Shown: in pieces, positions 21,841-29,544 of the stretch
Position numbering within the stretch: the first letter of the stretch is position 1
How the letters are laid out: every line of letters begins with the position of its first letter
Assembly: GCF_013408445.1 (NCBI RefSeq)
Contig: NZ_JACBZL010000001.1
Coordinates: forward strand, 1,302,001-1,366,000
DNA length: 64,000 nucleotides
Direction: 5' to 3'
Source: Corynebacterium tuberculostearicum
GTDB taxonomy: Bacteria > Actinomycetota > Actinomycetes > Mycobacteriales > Mycobacteriaceae
Notes under the pieces: generated by a model
What the model was told of the DNA's origin: nothing
The model's database searches: none
What the model saw: the letters and a program-made list of their open reading frames with translations, nothing else
Translations under genes and position numbers: made by a program

Positions 21841-21873
21841 CCCCAGCACACGACGGAAAACGGTGTGCTGGGG
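21841..21873 (-). terminator. murA terminator
   Basis: CCCCAGCACAC (21841-21851) pairs with GTGTGCTGGGG (21863-21873). It lies just after the murA stop, separating it from the rRNA promoter. Confidence 0.75.
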
Positions 21874-21879
21874 GCGTCG

Positions 21880-23148
21880 TTAAAAGAGCTCTTCTTCTTG
21901 AGTTCTTTCAATTGTGGCGCCGAGGCGCTGCAGGTTTTCTACAAAGTTGGGGTATCCGCGGTCGATGTGGAAAACATCGTGGACCGTAGTGGTCTCATCC
22001 GCGCACAGTGCAGAAAGTACAAGACCCGCACCCGCACGAATATCGGAACTCCACACGTGAGTAGAAGAGAGTCGTTCTTTACCGCGGACTACTACATGGT
22101 GACCGTCAACCTGGGCGTCGGCACCCAAGCGCAGCATTTCATCCACAAAGCGGAAGCGGGATTCAAAGACATTCTCCGTAATGACGGTCGTTCCGTCCGC
22201 AATGGCAGAGATACCAATAGCCATCGGCTGCAGGTCGGTGGGGAATCCCGGAAATGGCAGGGTCTGGTAGTCCACAGCCTGTGGTCGCTGATCCATGCGC
22301 ACGCGGAAACCATTCTCATAGGTCTCTAGTTCCGCGCCGGCGGACTTCAGCTTTTCTAGCGGCAAGTGCAGGTGGCGCGGGGAAATTCCACCCACGGTGA
22401 TATCGCCCTGGGTCATAGCGGCGGCATACGCCCAAGTGCCGGCCACAATTCGGTCACCAATAACCTCATGCTGGGTGGGCTGCAGCTTATCGACGCCGCG
22501 GATGGTCACCACCGAGCTTCCCTCGCCCTCGATATCGGCGCCCATGGACTTGAGCATGGTGCACAGATCGACGATTTCCGGCTCGCGAGCCGCGTTATGG
22601 AGAACGGTTTCCCCTTCGGCGAGGACCGCAGCGGTAAGAATATTTTCGGTTGCGCCTACGGACGGGAAGTCCAGGCGGATATTCGCACCTCGCAGGTGCG
22701 TAGCCTCTGCCACGACGGCACCGTGTTCAATACGGGTGGTGGCGCCGAGCTTTTCTAGGCCGGTTTGGTGCATATCGAGCGGGCGGGAGCCAATTGCGTC
22801 ACCACCAGGCAACGCTACCTTCGCGTGGCCACAGCGGGAGGTCAAAGGCCCGAGCACGCAGACGGATGCGCGGAATTGGCGGACCGCGTCAAAATCCGCG
22901 TTGGATTGCGGCTGTGCAGGGGTAGTAATCCGAACCTCAGAGCCTTCGATGACTACCTCGCAGCCGAGCCCCTCGAGAACCTTCTTCATGAGGGGGACGT
23001 CCAGAATTTCTGGGCAGTTCGTCAGCGTCGTAGTGCCCTCCGCCAGCAAGGATGCGGCCATGAGCTTCAAGACGCTATTTTTCGCGCCATCTACTTTAAC
23101 GGTGCCCTCAAGGCGAGCACCGCCGGAAACAATAAACTGATCTTTCAC
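21880..23148 (-). CDS. murA: UDP-N-acetylglucosamine 1-carboxyvinyltransferase
   Basis: First committed step of peptidoglycan synthesis: transfers enolpyruvate from PEP to UDP-GlcNAc in the cytoplasm. It is 422 aa, the normal length, with [21 protein letters not shown] at the N-terminus (the Lys-Asn pair binding UDP-GlcNAc). The usual active-site loop Cys is replaced by Asp in [19 protein letters not shown] near residue 121, as in mycobacterial MurA. That substitution gives intrinsic fosfomycin resistance. The next genes upstream and downstream are ramA (22 bp before) and the rRNA operon. Confidence 0.95.
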   Translation of the reverse strand: MKDQFIVSGGARLEGTVKVDGAKNSVLKLMAASLLAEGTTTLTNCPEILDVPLMKKVLEGLGCEVVIEGSEVRITTPAQPQSNADFDAVRQFRASVCVLGPLTSRCGHAKVALPGGDAIGSRPLDMHQTGLEKLGATTRIEHGAVVAEATHLRGANIRLDFPSVGATENILTAAVLAEGETVLHNAAREPEIVDLCTMLKSMGADIEGEGSSVVTIRGVDKLQPTQHEVIGDRIVAGTWAYAAAMTQGDITVGGISPRHLHLPLEKLKSAGAELETYENGFRVRMDQRPQAVDYQTLPFPGFPTDLQPMAIGISAIADGTTVITENVFESRFRFVDEMLRLGADAQVDGHHVVVRGKERLSSTHVWSSDIRAGAGLVLSALCADETTTVHDVFHIDRGYPNFVENLQRLGATIERTQEEELF

Positions 23149-23169
23149 AACTGCCTACGCTACCGGTTC

Positions 23170-24009
23170 TTAAGGCAACGCGCCGATACGGCGTGCGGCA
23201 TTGACCGCTTCGTAGCGGGTGTGCGCACCGAGTTTGCGCATTACCGAGCGCAGATAAGACTTCACGGTTTCTGCGCCGATTCCCATTTCCTCGGCCGCTT
23301 CTACGTTGGTGTGGCCTAGGGCCACACAAGAGAGAACGTCGAGTTCGCGGGCGGAGAGCTTGGTGGATTGCTTCACGCGCACCGGCGAGACCATCTGGTC
23401 ACACAGCGTCTCTAGCTCCTTGCGCAGTTCTTCGTCTTCTACGCGGTTGGCCAGCATGCGCAGCTTGGAGTGAGTGGAACGGACCTGTTCCCACTCGGCA
23501 CCGTTCATGACGTGGCCGCGGGCCGCTCCGCCCTTGGACCCATCGGCACGTCGCATGGCGGAATTAACGGCCAGGTCTTGCTCGAGGGTGCGCGCGGTCA
23601 TCGTCACTTCTTCGATGACCTTGTCACCCAAACGAACTGGGGAGTGCACGCCTACGTAGAGGACGCCGCGAATTTCGCGCTGCACCGTAACGGGCACGGC
23701 CACGATGGAGTGCAGGCCCTCATCTTGGATTACGCGGTCGTTCTCGTGCGAAATGGTGGTGGCACGAGTGTAATCGGATACACCTACCGCGCGGCGAGTG
23801 CTAACCACTCGCCCACCTACACCGACGCCAGAGTCAATGATCAGATTCTGCAGCGCTGGGGTGCGTAGCCCCACCCACTGTGTGATCTGCAGGCGATTAT
23901 CGGGCAGCAGCGTGGCGTACATCGTCACCGGAATACCTGTAGCGGTCTTCAGGGACGACAGGGCCGCGCGTACGGATTCTTCATCATCTTTGAGGCGATG
24001 CGACTCCAT
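23170..24009 (-). CDS. ramA: LuxR-type master regulator of acetate metabolism, RamA-like
   Basis: Transcription factor of 279 aa with a GAF-like N-terminal sensor region (about 10-150) and a C-terminal LuxR helix-turn-helix (LSARELDVLSCVALGHTNVEAAEEMGIGAETVKSYL, shown here only in position, about 215-250). In C. glutamicum RamA activates acetate and gluconeogenic genes, including cat. Here it lies next to cysK and near cat, as in that species. I chose ATG 24009 (MESHRLKDDEES) because GGAAAG precedes it and the longer frame adds a non-conserved 25-residue tail. murA starts 22 bp downstream, so the two may form an operon. Confidence 0.9.
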   Translation of the reverse strand: MESHRLKDDEESVRAALSSLKTATGIPVTMYATLLPDNRLQITQWVGLRTPALQNLIIDSGVGVGGRVVSTRRAVGVSDYTRATTISHENDRVIQDEGLHSIVAVPVTVQREIRGVLYVGVHSPVRLGDKVIEEVTMTARTLEQDLAVNSAMRRADGSKGGAARGHVMNGAEWEQVRSTHSKLRMLANRVEDEELRKELETLCDQMVSPVRVKQSTKLSARELDVLSCVALGHTNVEAAEEMGIGAETVKSYLRSVMRKLGAHTRYEAVNAARRIGALP

Positions 24010-24189
24010 GAGACTCTTTCCTCGTCGGGGGTAACCAAGCAGGTGTACCCGTCCTCCCCCGGGAATTTGGGGACCAGCGGGCAACTGAGTGGAAGTATAG
24101 ACAGCATGTGGGGGTAATTCGAAATCGCCCTCGGCTTATCCGGCGCTGCAATCCCACATGAAATGCCCGAATACTCAGTCTAGAATTTA

Positions 24190-24205
24190 TATACTAACTG
24201 GTCTA
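24190..24205. promoter_or_regulatory. Candidate McbR-type operator at the cysK promoter
   Basis: TATAC-TAACTG-GTCTA differs by one base from the McbR consensus TAGAC-N6-GTCTA of C. glutamicum, where McbR represses cysK and other sulfur genes. It overlaps a possible -10 (TATACT, 24190-24195) upstream of cysK. This is inferred from pattern only. Confidence 0.45.
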
Positions 24206-24273
24206 CTTGTGTAGTGTACGCTTGCGTTGTACGCGATTTGAACCCAAATCTGATTCCCAAAGGAGTCCACAGA

Positions 24274-25209
24274 ATGGCTGTCTACAACAACATCATGGAA
24301 ACCATCGGCGGCACCCCGCTGGTCCGCCTGAACCGTATCACCGAGGGCAAGGGCGCTACCGTGCTTGCCAAGGTTGAATCCTTTAACCCGGCTAACTCCG
24401 TGAAGGACCGCATCGGCAAGGCCATCGTTGCAGCAGCCGAGAAGTCCGGCCAGCTCAAGCCAGGCGGCACCATCGTGGAGGCCACCTCCGGCAACACCGG
24501 CATCGCCCTAGCCCTGGCTGGCGCCACCTTGGGCTACAAGGTCATCCTGACCATGCCAGAGACCATGTCCAATGAGCGCAAGGTGCTGCTGCGTGCCTAC
24601 GGCGCAGAAATCGTACTAACCCCGGGCGCTGCGGGCATGCAGGGCGCCGTCGACAAGGCGAATGAAATTGTCGCCGAGACCGATAACGCCATCCTTGCCG
24701 CACAGTTTGCTAACGAGGCGAACCCGAAGATTCACGAGGAAACCACCGGCCCGGAGATTTGGGAAGACGCCGAGGGCAAGGTTGACGCCTTCGTTGCTGG
24801 CGTAGGCACCGGCGGCACCGTTACCGGTGTGGGTCGCTTCCTGAAGTCCAAGAACCCAGACCTGCACCTGGCTGCGGTCGAGCCGTCCGACTCCCCTGTC
24901 CTGTCTGAAGGCCACGCTGGCCCGCACAAGATCCAGGGGATCGGCGCTAACTTCGTTCCTGAGGTACTTGACCGCGAGCTTCTTGACGAAGTCTTTACCG
25001 CCACCACCGAGGAGTCCATCAAGGCATCCCGCGACCTGGCTACCCAGGAAGGCCTGCTGGTTGGCATCTCCGCCGGCGCCAACGTTTCCGCAGCCCTGAA
25101 GCTGGCGGAGCGCCCAGAGTTCGAGGGCAAGACCATCGTGGTTGTCCTGCCGGACTTCGGTGAGCGCTACGTCTCCACCATCCTTTTCGAGGACATCCGC
25201 GAAGCTTAA
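24274..25209 (+). CDS. cysK: Cysteine synthase A (O-acetylserine sulfhydrylase)
   Basis: PLP enzyme making L-cysteine from O-acetylserine and sulfide. It is 311 aa from ATG 24274, chosen for its AGGAG (AAAGGAGTCC) and the conserved start [23 protein letters not shown] Lys is in [13 protein letters not shown] near residue 43, the substrate loop is [11 protein letters not shown], and the phosphate loop is [16 protein letters not shown] near 177. It is followed by a terminator and then cysE, which supplies its substrate, as in C. glutamicum. Confidence 0.96.
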   Translation: MAVYNNIMETIGGTPLVRLNRITEGKGATVLAKVESFNPANSVKDRIGKAIVAAAEKSGQLKPGGTIVEATSGNTGIALALAGATLGYKVILTMPETMSNERKVLLRAYGAEIVLTPGAAGMQGAVDKANEIVAETDNAILAAQFANEANPKIHEETTGPEIWEDAEGKVDAFVAGVGTGGTVTGVGRFLKSKNPDLHLAAVEPSDSPVLSEGHAGPHKIQGIGANFVPEVLDRELLDEVFTATTEESIKASRDLATQEGLLVGISAGANVSAALKLAERPEFEGKTIVVVLPDFGERYVSTILFEDIREA

Positions 25210-25228
25210 ATTACTTCGCTTGAATAAA

Positions 25229-25260
25229 AGCACCCGCCAACCTTGGCGGGTGCCTTTTTT
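25229..25260 (+). terminator. cysK terminator
   Basis: GCACCCGCCAA pairs with TTGGCGGGTGC around a 2-base loop (effectively longer in RNA), followed by CTTTTTT. Classic intrinsic form. Confidence 0.92.
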
Positions 25261-25279
25261 ATGCCAGTACTATGTGGGC

Positions 25280-25843
25280 ATGAACATTATGAGCTACATC
25301 CGTGAAGACTTAGCAAATGCAAGAGATCACGATCCGGCCGCACGTGGCGACATCGAAAATGCAGTAGTGTACTCCGGCCTCCACGCGGTGTGGTCTCACC
25401 GCATTTCGCACTGGATGTGGAAGCGCGGGCTGCGCGGGCCTGCGCGCATCTTGGCGCAGATTAACCGCTTCTTTACCGGCGTGGAGATCCACCCTGGCGC
25501 CACAATCGGCCGCCGCTTCTTTATTGACCATGGCATGGGCATCGTCATTGGTGAAACCGCAGAGATTGGCGATGGCGTCATGCTCTACCATGGCGTCACC
25601 CTCGGCGGCCAGGTGCTCACCCAGACCAAGCGCCACCCCACCATCGAAGACAATGTCACCATCGGTGCGGGCGCCAAGGTGCTCGGCCCCATTACGATCG
25701 GTGAAGGTTCGGCCATTGGCGCCAATGCCGTGGTGACGAAGGATGTTCCCGCCGAACATATCGCGGTGGGCATTCCGGCCAAGAACCGTCCGCGCAACCC
25801 GAATGAGCGCATCAAACTGGTCGATCCCGACTACTACATCTAA
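25280..25843 (+). CDS. cysE: Serine O-acetyltransferase
   Basis: Acetylates L-serine with acetyl-CoA, feeding CysK. It is 187 aa from ATG 25280 (or 25289). An N-terminal helical part is followed by hexapeptide repeats from about residue 70 ([20 protein letters not shown], then [20 protein letters not shown]). Catalytic His/Asp are in FIDHGMG and YHGVTLGG. It is the short actinobacterial form lacking the long N-terminus of E. coli CysE. A possible -10 (TACTAT) lies 6-7 nt before the start with no ribosome-binding site, suggesting leaderless mRNA. Confidence 0.94.
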   Translation: MNIMSYIREDLANARDHDPAARGDIENAVVYSGLHAVWSHRISHWMWKRGLRGPARILAQINRFFTGVEIHPGATIGRRFFIDHGMGIVIGETAEIGDGVMLYHGVTLGGQVLTQTKRHPTIEDNVTIGAGAKVLGPITIGEGSAIGANAVVTKDVPAEHIAVGIPAKNRPRNPNERIKLVDPDYYI

Positions 25844-25882
25844 ATTCTTTCCCAGCGGCTCACAGGCAACTGCGGGCCGCTT

Positions 25883-26173
25883 TTATATGCCTTCTGAGCG
25901 CAGCAGGTCGCGGTATTCGGGATTCTTTTCTATAAAGTGCGCCACTGCCGAGCAGGAAGCAATGACTTGCTTGCCGACGCCCCGGACGTCGTCAAGCGCT
26001 GCCTTAATCAGCGGCGCGGACAAACCTTGGCCACGGAAAGCATCTTTAATGACCGTGTGGTTGAACTCGCGGGTCGTGCCGGCGTCTACGTAGTAGCATG
26101 CACCCGCCTCGACGCCGTCCACGGTAAGGACGTAGCGGGACTTTTCGGTCTGGTGTGCAATAGCGTGTTCCAT
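25883..26173 (-). CDS. Small GNAT/YjdJ-type N-acetyltransferase
   Basis: 96-aa single-domain protein of the Gcn5-related YjdJ type. Visible are a first strand (SRYVLTVDGVEAGACYYV), HTVIKDAFRGQGLSAPLIKAAL carrying the acetyl-CoA pyrophosphate loop, and ASCSAVAHFIEKNPEYRDLL at the end. Substrate is unknown. An orthologous small acetyltransferase gene lies at the same place after cysE in C. glutamicum. It is convergent with cysE. Confidence 0.85.
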   Translation of the reverse strand: MEHAIAHQTEKSRYVLTVDGVEAGACYYVDAGTTREFNHTVIKDAFRGQGLSAPLIKAALDDVRGVGKQVIASCSAVAHFIEKNPEYRDLLRSEGI

Positions 26174-26221
26174 GTGCCCATACTAAGCAAAAATGGCCCC
26201 TCTTTCGAGGAGCCATTATTG

Positions 26222-26294
26222 TGGCCAGAGCCAGGATCGAACTGGCGACCCCACACTTTTCAGGCGTGTGCTCTACCGACTGAGCTATCTGGCC
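26222..26294 (-). tRNA. tRNA-Phe (GAA)
   Basis: Complete cloverleaf on the minus strand. Acceptor GGCCAGA/TCTGGCC, D arm TAGCTCAGTCGGTAGAGCA, anticodon loop CTGAAAA (anticodon GAA), T arm GTTCGATCC. No encoded CCA. Confidence 0.96.
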
Positions 26295-26313
26295 AGAAAC
26301 CCGAAGGTTTCCG

Positions 26314-26387
26314 CGACCCTGACGGGACTTGAACCCGCGACCTCCGCCGTGACAGGGCGGCGCGCTAACCAACTGCGCCACAGGGCC
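26314..26387 (-). tRNA. tRNA-Asp (GTC), copy 1
   Basis: Acceptor GGCCCTG/CAGGGTC, anticodon loop CTGTCAC (GTC), T arm GGTTCAAGTCC. Identical to the copy at 28721-28794, with the shared block extending to 80 bp. Confidence 0.96.
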
Positions 26388-26460
26388 ATATTCTATCGTT
26401 ATTGTGCTCTCGGGCACGAATAGATACTCTACACAACGGCCCTAAAATCACACAAATCAC

Positions 26461-26493
26461 CATGTCACTGCCCCTTTCCAGGACGGTGACATG
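26461..26493 (-). terminator. Hairpin after the VWA gene
   Basis: CATGTCAC (26461-26468) pairs with GTGACATG (26486-26493), with further partial pairing inside, just downstream of the VWA-protein stop on the minus strand. Confidence 0.6.
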
Positions 26494-26515
26494 GTGAAGA
26501 ACTTAGACGTACGTA

Positions 26516-28582
26516 CTATTTGCGGCGAACGAGCAGGAATCCGCCCGCAGCGCCCACCGCGATAAGGAGAACGACTCCAGCACCGATGAGCATGCCTTTG
26601 AGGTTACTGCCACCAGCAGAGTCCTCACCGGCCTGTGCGACATCAGCATCGGCGGACTGCTTCTCTGCATTGTCACCTTCCTTGGGCGCATCCTCGGCCG
26701 TGGTCGCCTCAGAGGCCTTAGCTAGGTTGATGGGGGTATCGGAAGGCTCGGCACCTGGCTCAAAATTCGGTGTGAACTCGGGACCGTCCATCGGCTCACC
26801 GTCGAGCTCCACCTTGAACGAGTAGCCCTGGTCCATGCCCGACGTAGAATCCAGCGTGCTATTACTCACGCTCTTTGCGAATACGAGATAATACGTGCCG
26901 GGGAGCGTCAGGGGTCCATCGATGTACTCGGTACGGTTGGCCCATTGCACGGCGGAATCGCCGGCGCTGCGCTCCACTTTTTCTTCGCTTCCCACGTAGA
27001 TATCCCCTTGCGCGAGCACGCTGGCACGCGTGGGGTTATAAAAATCCCAATTCAAGTCGTAGCTCGCGTGCTCCGCGACCGTCTTGCGCCCCTGCACAGT
27101 CACGACCGGGCGCTTGCCGTAGGGCACATCAAACTTATAGAAGCGATATTCGCCATCAACGATGGCGTCGTTATAGGTCTCCCCCGGCGTCACGGCTGCC
27201 GCGGAGTCGAAGGTAGCGCCGCCGGCCACAGGTGCGCCCTCCTCAATCTGCGTGACCTCAGGGAGCTCACGAGACGCATACGGCTTCTTTTCGTCGCCAG
27301 CGAACGCGCCAGCCTTGACGTACTGCACGTTGACCTCAACGTCGAGCTCGACATCCTGGTTGATCTGGTCGGAGCTGGACGTGTCAGAGAAGTGCAGCGT
27401 TGTCACGATGTCCCAATCGTCCATCTTGATACAACGATCTTCCTCGTCCTCGGGCTGCTTTTCGTTTTGCACCAGCACGCTGGCGGAATAGGGCGGCCTG
27501 TAACGGCCGCCGCGCGTCGAGAGTGGGCTCGACTGTACCGTGGTTGCGTAGTCCTCACAGTTGGGCGCAGGGTTTTCAGCCTCGACCGTGGAGCTGAAGT
27601 CCGAGGTTTTCTTACCCTCCGCGTTCTGCTCTGGGATAGCAAAGACCGTGACATACGCGTTGTAGCCCTCAGGCACGGAAAGCTTGGTGTAGAACGGGCG
27701 ATCCTCGCCCTCGTTCTTACCCATACGGGGCAGGACCTTCGTGTGGTAGGTGCCCTCCCCGAGATACTTGGCATTGTCAGGATCATCGGCGAACTCGAAC
27801 GGGGTACCCTTTGCCTCGTACATGTTGACAGAACGCAGCGTGAGGAACTCCATGTTCTGCGCAAGCTCAGCAGCATTCGCCGCAGCGAGCGACTGGCCGC
27901 CCGTTGCCTCAGCGACGCAATCCAGCTCAGACTGCGCCTTCTCGTCAACCTGGAATCCGATGGTGTGAACCGTGAGCCCCACGCCGTCAGCAGCAAGCTC
28001 CTTGGCCACGTCGCACACCGGCGGCGGCGCGCAGGTGTCGATGCCGTCCGAGACGAGCACGATGGAGTTGTCGCCCTCGCCGCCGGCAGCCTTGAGCTGT
28101 TCCGCGGCCTTCTTCAGCGAGTTTCCGATGGGAGTGTAGCCCTTGGGTTCCAAAGCATTAAAGCTGTCTTTCAGCCCGGCCTTGTCGATCCTCCCGACCG
28201 GCGACAGTACGGAAATATCCTGGCAACCACGATCTTTATTATCCGGCGCATTCGACTCCTTGGAGCCATACGCGACGGCGCCGACAAGGGCGCTGTCCGG
28301 AAGCTTATCGACGAGCTGGTTCGTCGCGTCCTTGGCCGCCTGCATTTTCGATGGGCCGCCCTCGCTTTCTGGATCCGCCATGGAGAACGAGGCGTCCATA
28401 ACAAGCGCCACCTTGGACTGTTTATCGCTCGTCGGTCCCAAGTCTGAACTCGGCGCTGTAGACGAAGCTGTCGTGGACGATTCCGCGGACTGCGCGGCTG
28501 CGAACGGGACCGCCAGCAAACTGAGGAAAATTATTGAAAGAACTGCGCCCCACGTGCGAGGCGAGAAATGTGATGTAGACAT
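26516..28582 (-). CDS. Secreted, membrane-anchored von Willebrand factor A protein
   Basis: 688-aa surface protein. It has an N-terminal signal peptide (hydrophobic 12-30, AVPFAAAQ), a Ser/Thr-rich linker, and a VWA domain at about 55-245 with a full metal-dependent adhesion site (DASFSM near 63, GYTPIG, VSDGIDTC). A large beta-rich region follows to about 600, then an acidic stalk, a transmembrane helix near 660-682, and an RRK tail on the cytoplasmic side. The pair CDVAKEL and DTCAPPPVC may form disulfides. This fits adhesion or envelope protein interaction; the ligand is unknown. It lies between two identical tRNA-Asp genes. Confidence 0.85.
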   Translation of the reverse strand: MSTSHFSPRTWGAVLSIIFLSLLAVPFAAAQSAESSTTASSTAPSSDLGPTSDKQSKVALVMDASFSMADPESEGGPSKMQAAKDATNQLVDKLPDSALVGAVAYGSKESNAPDNKDRGCQDISVLSPVGRIDKAGLKDSFNALEPKGYTPIGNSLKKAAEQLKAAGGEGDNSIVLVSDGIDTCAPPPVCDVAKELAADGVGLTVHTIGFQVDEKAQSELDCVAEATGGQSLAAANAAELAQNMEFLTLRSVNMYEAKGTPFEFADDPDNAKYLGEGTYHTKVLPRMGKNEGEDRPFYTKLSVPEGYNAYVTVFAIPEQNAEGKKTSDFSSTVEAENPAPNCEDYATTVQSSPLSTRGGRYRPPYSASVLVQNEKQPEDEEDRCIKMDDWDIVTTLHFSDTSSSDQINQDVELDVEVNVQYVKAGAFAGDEKKPYASRELPEVTQIEEGAPVAGGATFDSAAAVTPGETYNDAIVDGEYRFYKFDVPYGKRPVVTVQGRKTVAEHASYDLNWDFYNPTRASVLAQGDIYVGSEEKVERSAGDSAVQWANRTEYIDGPLTLPGTYYLVFAKSVSNSTLDSTSGMDQGYSFKVELDGEPMDGPEFTPNFEPGAEPSDTPINLAKASEATTAEDAPKEGDNAEKQSADADVAQAGEDSAGGSNLKGMLIGAGVVLLIAVGAAGGFLLVRRK

Positions 28583-28670
28583 CTAACCTAGCCCTTGTAA
28601 AGAGAAGAGTGATTCAATACACAAACGTACCGGGGATGTCTAAAGGTCGCACCTGGAGCAGAAAAGAAAA

Positions 28671-28707
28671 CACTCGGTCCTTACTTAAAACCAGCAAGGA
28701 CCGAGTG
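28671..28707 (-). terminator. Terminator after tRNA-Asp copy 2
   Basis: CACTCGGTCCTT (28671-28682) pairs perfectly with AAGGACCGAGTG (28696-28707). On the minus strand it is followed by TTTTCTTTTCTG. It ends the tRNA-Glu/tRNA-Asp transcript. Confidence 0.88.
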
Positions 28708-28720
28708 CGTCGCAAAAATG

Positions 28721-28794
28721 CGACCCTGACGGGACTTGAACCCGCGACCTCCGCCGTGACAGGGCGGCGCGCTAACCAACTGCGCCACAGGGCC
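28721..28794 (-). tRNA. tRNA-Asp (GTC), copy 2
   Basis: Same sequence as copy 1 at 26314-26387. It lies in a minus-strand pair with tRNA-Glu 50 bp upstream. Confidence 0.96.
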
Positions 28795-28844
28795 ATATTG
28801 AATTGTGGCCTTAAAAAAGACCGGTATGAAGCGAAAGAGCTTCG

Positions 28845-28917
28845 TACCCCCAACGGGATTCGAACCCGTGCCGCTGCCGTGAAAGGGCAGTGTCCTAGGC
28901 CGCTAGACGATGGGGGC
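28845..28917 (-). tRNA. tRNA-Glu (TTC)
   Basis: Acceptor GCCCCCA/TGGGGGT, anticodon stem-loop CTGCC-CTTTCAC-GGCAG (anticodon TTC), T arm GGTTCGAATCC. Confidence 0.96.
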
Positions 28918-28999
28918 CCGTCGCGCTAAGGCGACCTCTAGAAATATACTGGAGACCTCACCTAGTTACAAAATCGCTCCCCCAGAAAGATTAAGAACC

Positions 29000-29332
29000 A
29001 TGCCTGACCAGCATCAAACGTGCTCCTGCCACGAGCCACACGTGCACGGATATAACGCAGATTCAAAGAGTAAGGATCGCTACCTTGCACGGCTTAAACG
29101 TATTGAAGGTCAAACACGCGGCATCCACCGTATGATCGAAGAGGACCAATATTGCATCGACATCATTACCCAGATTTCGGCGGTGAAGTCGGCGCTGGAG
29201 AATGTCTCACTGGCGCTCCTAGAAGACCATATTGAGCACTGTGTGGCTGGTGCCGCCGCCGAGGACGGTGAGGTAGCCACCGAGAAGCTAGAAGAGGCCA
29301 TGCGCGCCATTAAGAAGATGGTCAAAAACTAA
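29000..29332 (+). CDS. CsoR/RcnR-family metal-sensing repressor
   Basis: 110-aa all-helical DNA-binding repressor. The family core is KDRYLARLKRIEGQTRGIHRMIEEDQYCIDI. The Cu(I) ligand set of CsoR is present as Cys52, His77 and Cys81 (QYCID, DHIEHC), so copper is the best guess. The extra N-terminal CSCHEPHVH stretch could bind metal too. ATG 29000 is chosen over upstream starts lying in tRNA-Glu. No copper ATPase or chaperone is adjacent; the usual targets must be elsewhere. A hairpin follows directly. Confidence 0.88.
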   Translation: MPDQHQTCSCHEPHVHGYNADSKSKDRYLARLKRIEGQTRGIHRMIEEDQYCIDIITQISAVKSALENVSLALLEDHIEHCVAGAAAEDGEVATEKLEEAMRAIKKMVKN

Positions 29333-29333
29333 A

Positions 29334-29357
29334 AGGAGCCACCCAAAAAGGTGGCTC
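29334..29357. terminator. Hairpin shared by csoR-like gene and tRNA-Lys
   Basis: GGAGCCACC pairs with GGTGGCTCC around CAAAAA. The T-rich flank (CTTTTAGTTTTT) is on the minus strand, so it mainly ends the tRNA-Lys transcript. Confidence 0.8.
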
Positions 29358-29363
29358 CAGTTG

Positions 29364-29436
29364 TGGGCCCTGTGGGGATCGAACCCACGACCTGCGGATT
29401 AAAAGTCCGTAGCTCTACCAACTGAGCTAAAGGCCC
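29364..29436 (-). tRNA. tRNA-Lys (TTT)
   Basis: Acceptor GGGCCTT/AGGGCCC, anticodon stem-loop CGGA-CTTTTAA-TCCG (TTT), T arm GGTTCGATCCC. No encoded CCA. Confidence 0.96.
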
Positions 29437-29500
29437 AACGCCGCTACATTTTAGCGTGCGGTATTTGCAAAGTCCTAATCAGGGGGCGTCGGCAAGCGAA

Positions 29501-29527
29501 AGGCGCCCAGCTCGCCGCTGAGCGCCT
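29501..29527 (-). terminator. cat terminator
   Basis: Minus strand AGGCGC...GCGCCT with an inner GC stem, followed by TTCGCTTGCC; it lies just past the cat stop. Confidence 0.6.
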
Positions 29528-29544
29528 GCCGGGGCGTGGCTAGA

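Noticed and set aside
26945..28447. 500-codon open frame antisense to the VWA gene
   Set aside because: Shadow frame of a high-GC gene; no recognisable domains, and the VWA strand has clear motifs. The same applies to long antisense frames at 29536-31053, 45424-46797, 56755-58146 and 61707-62948.
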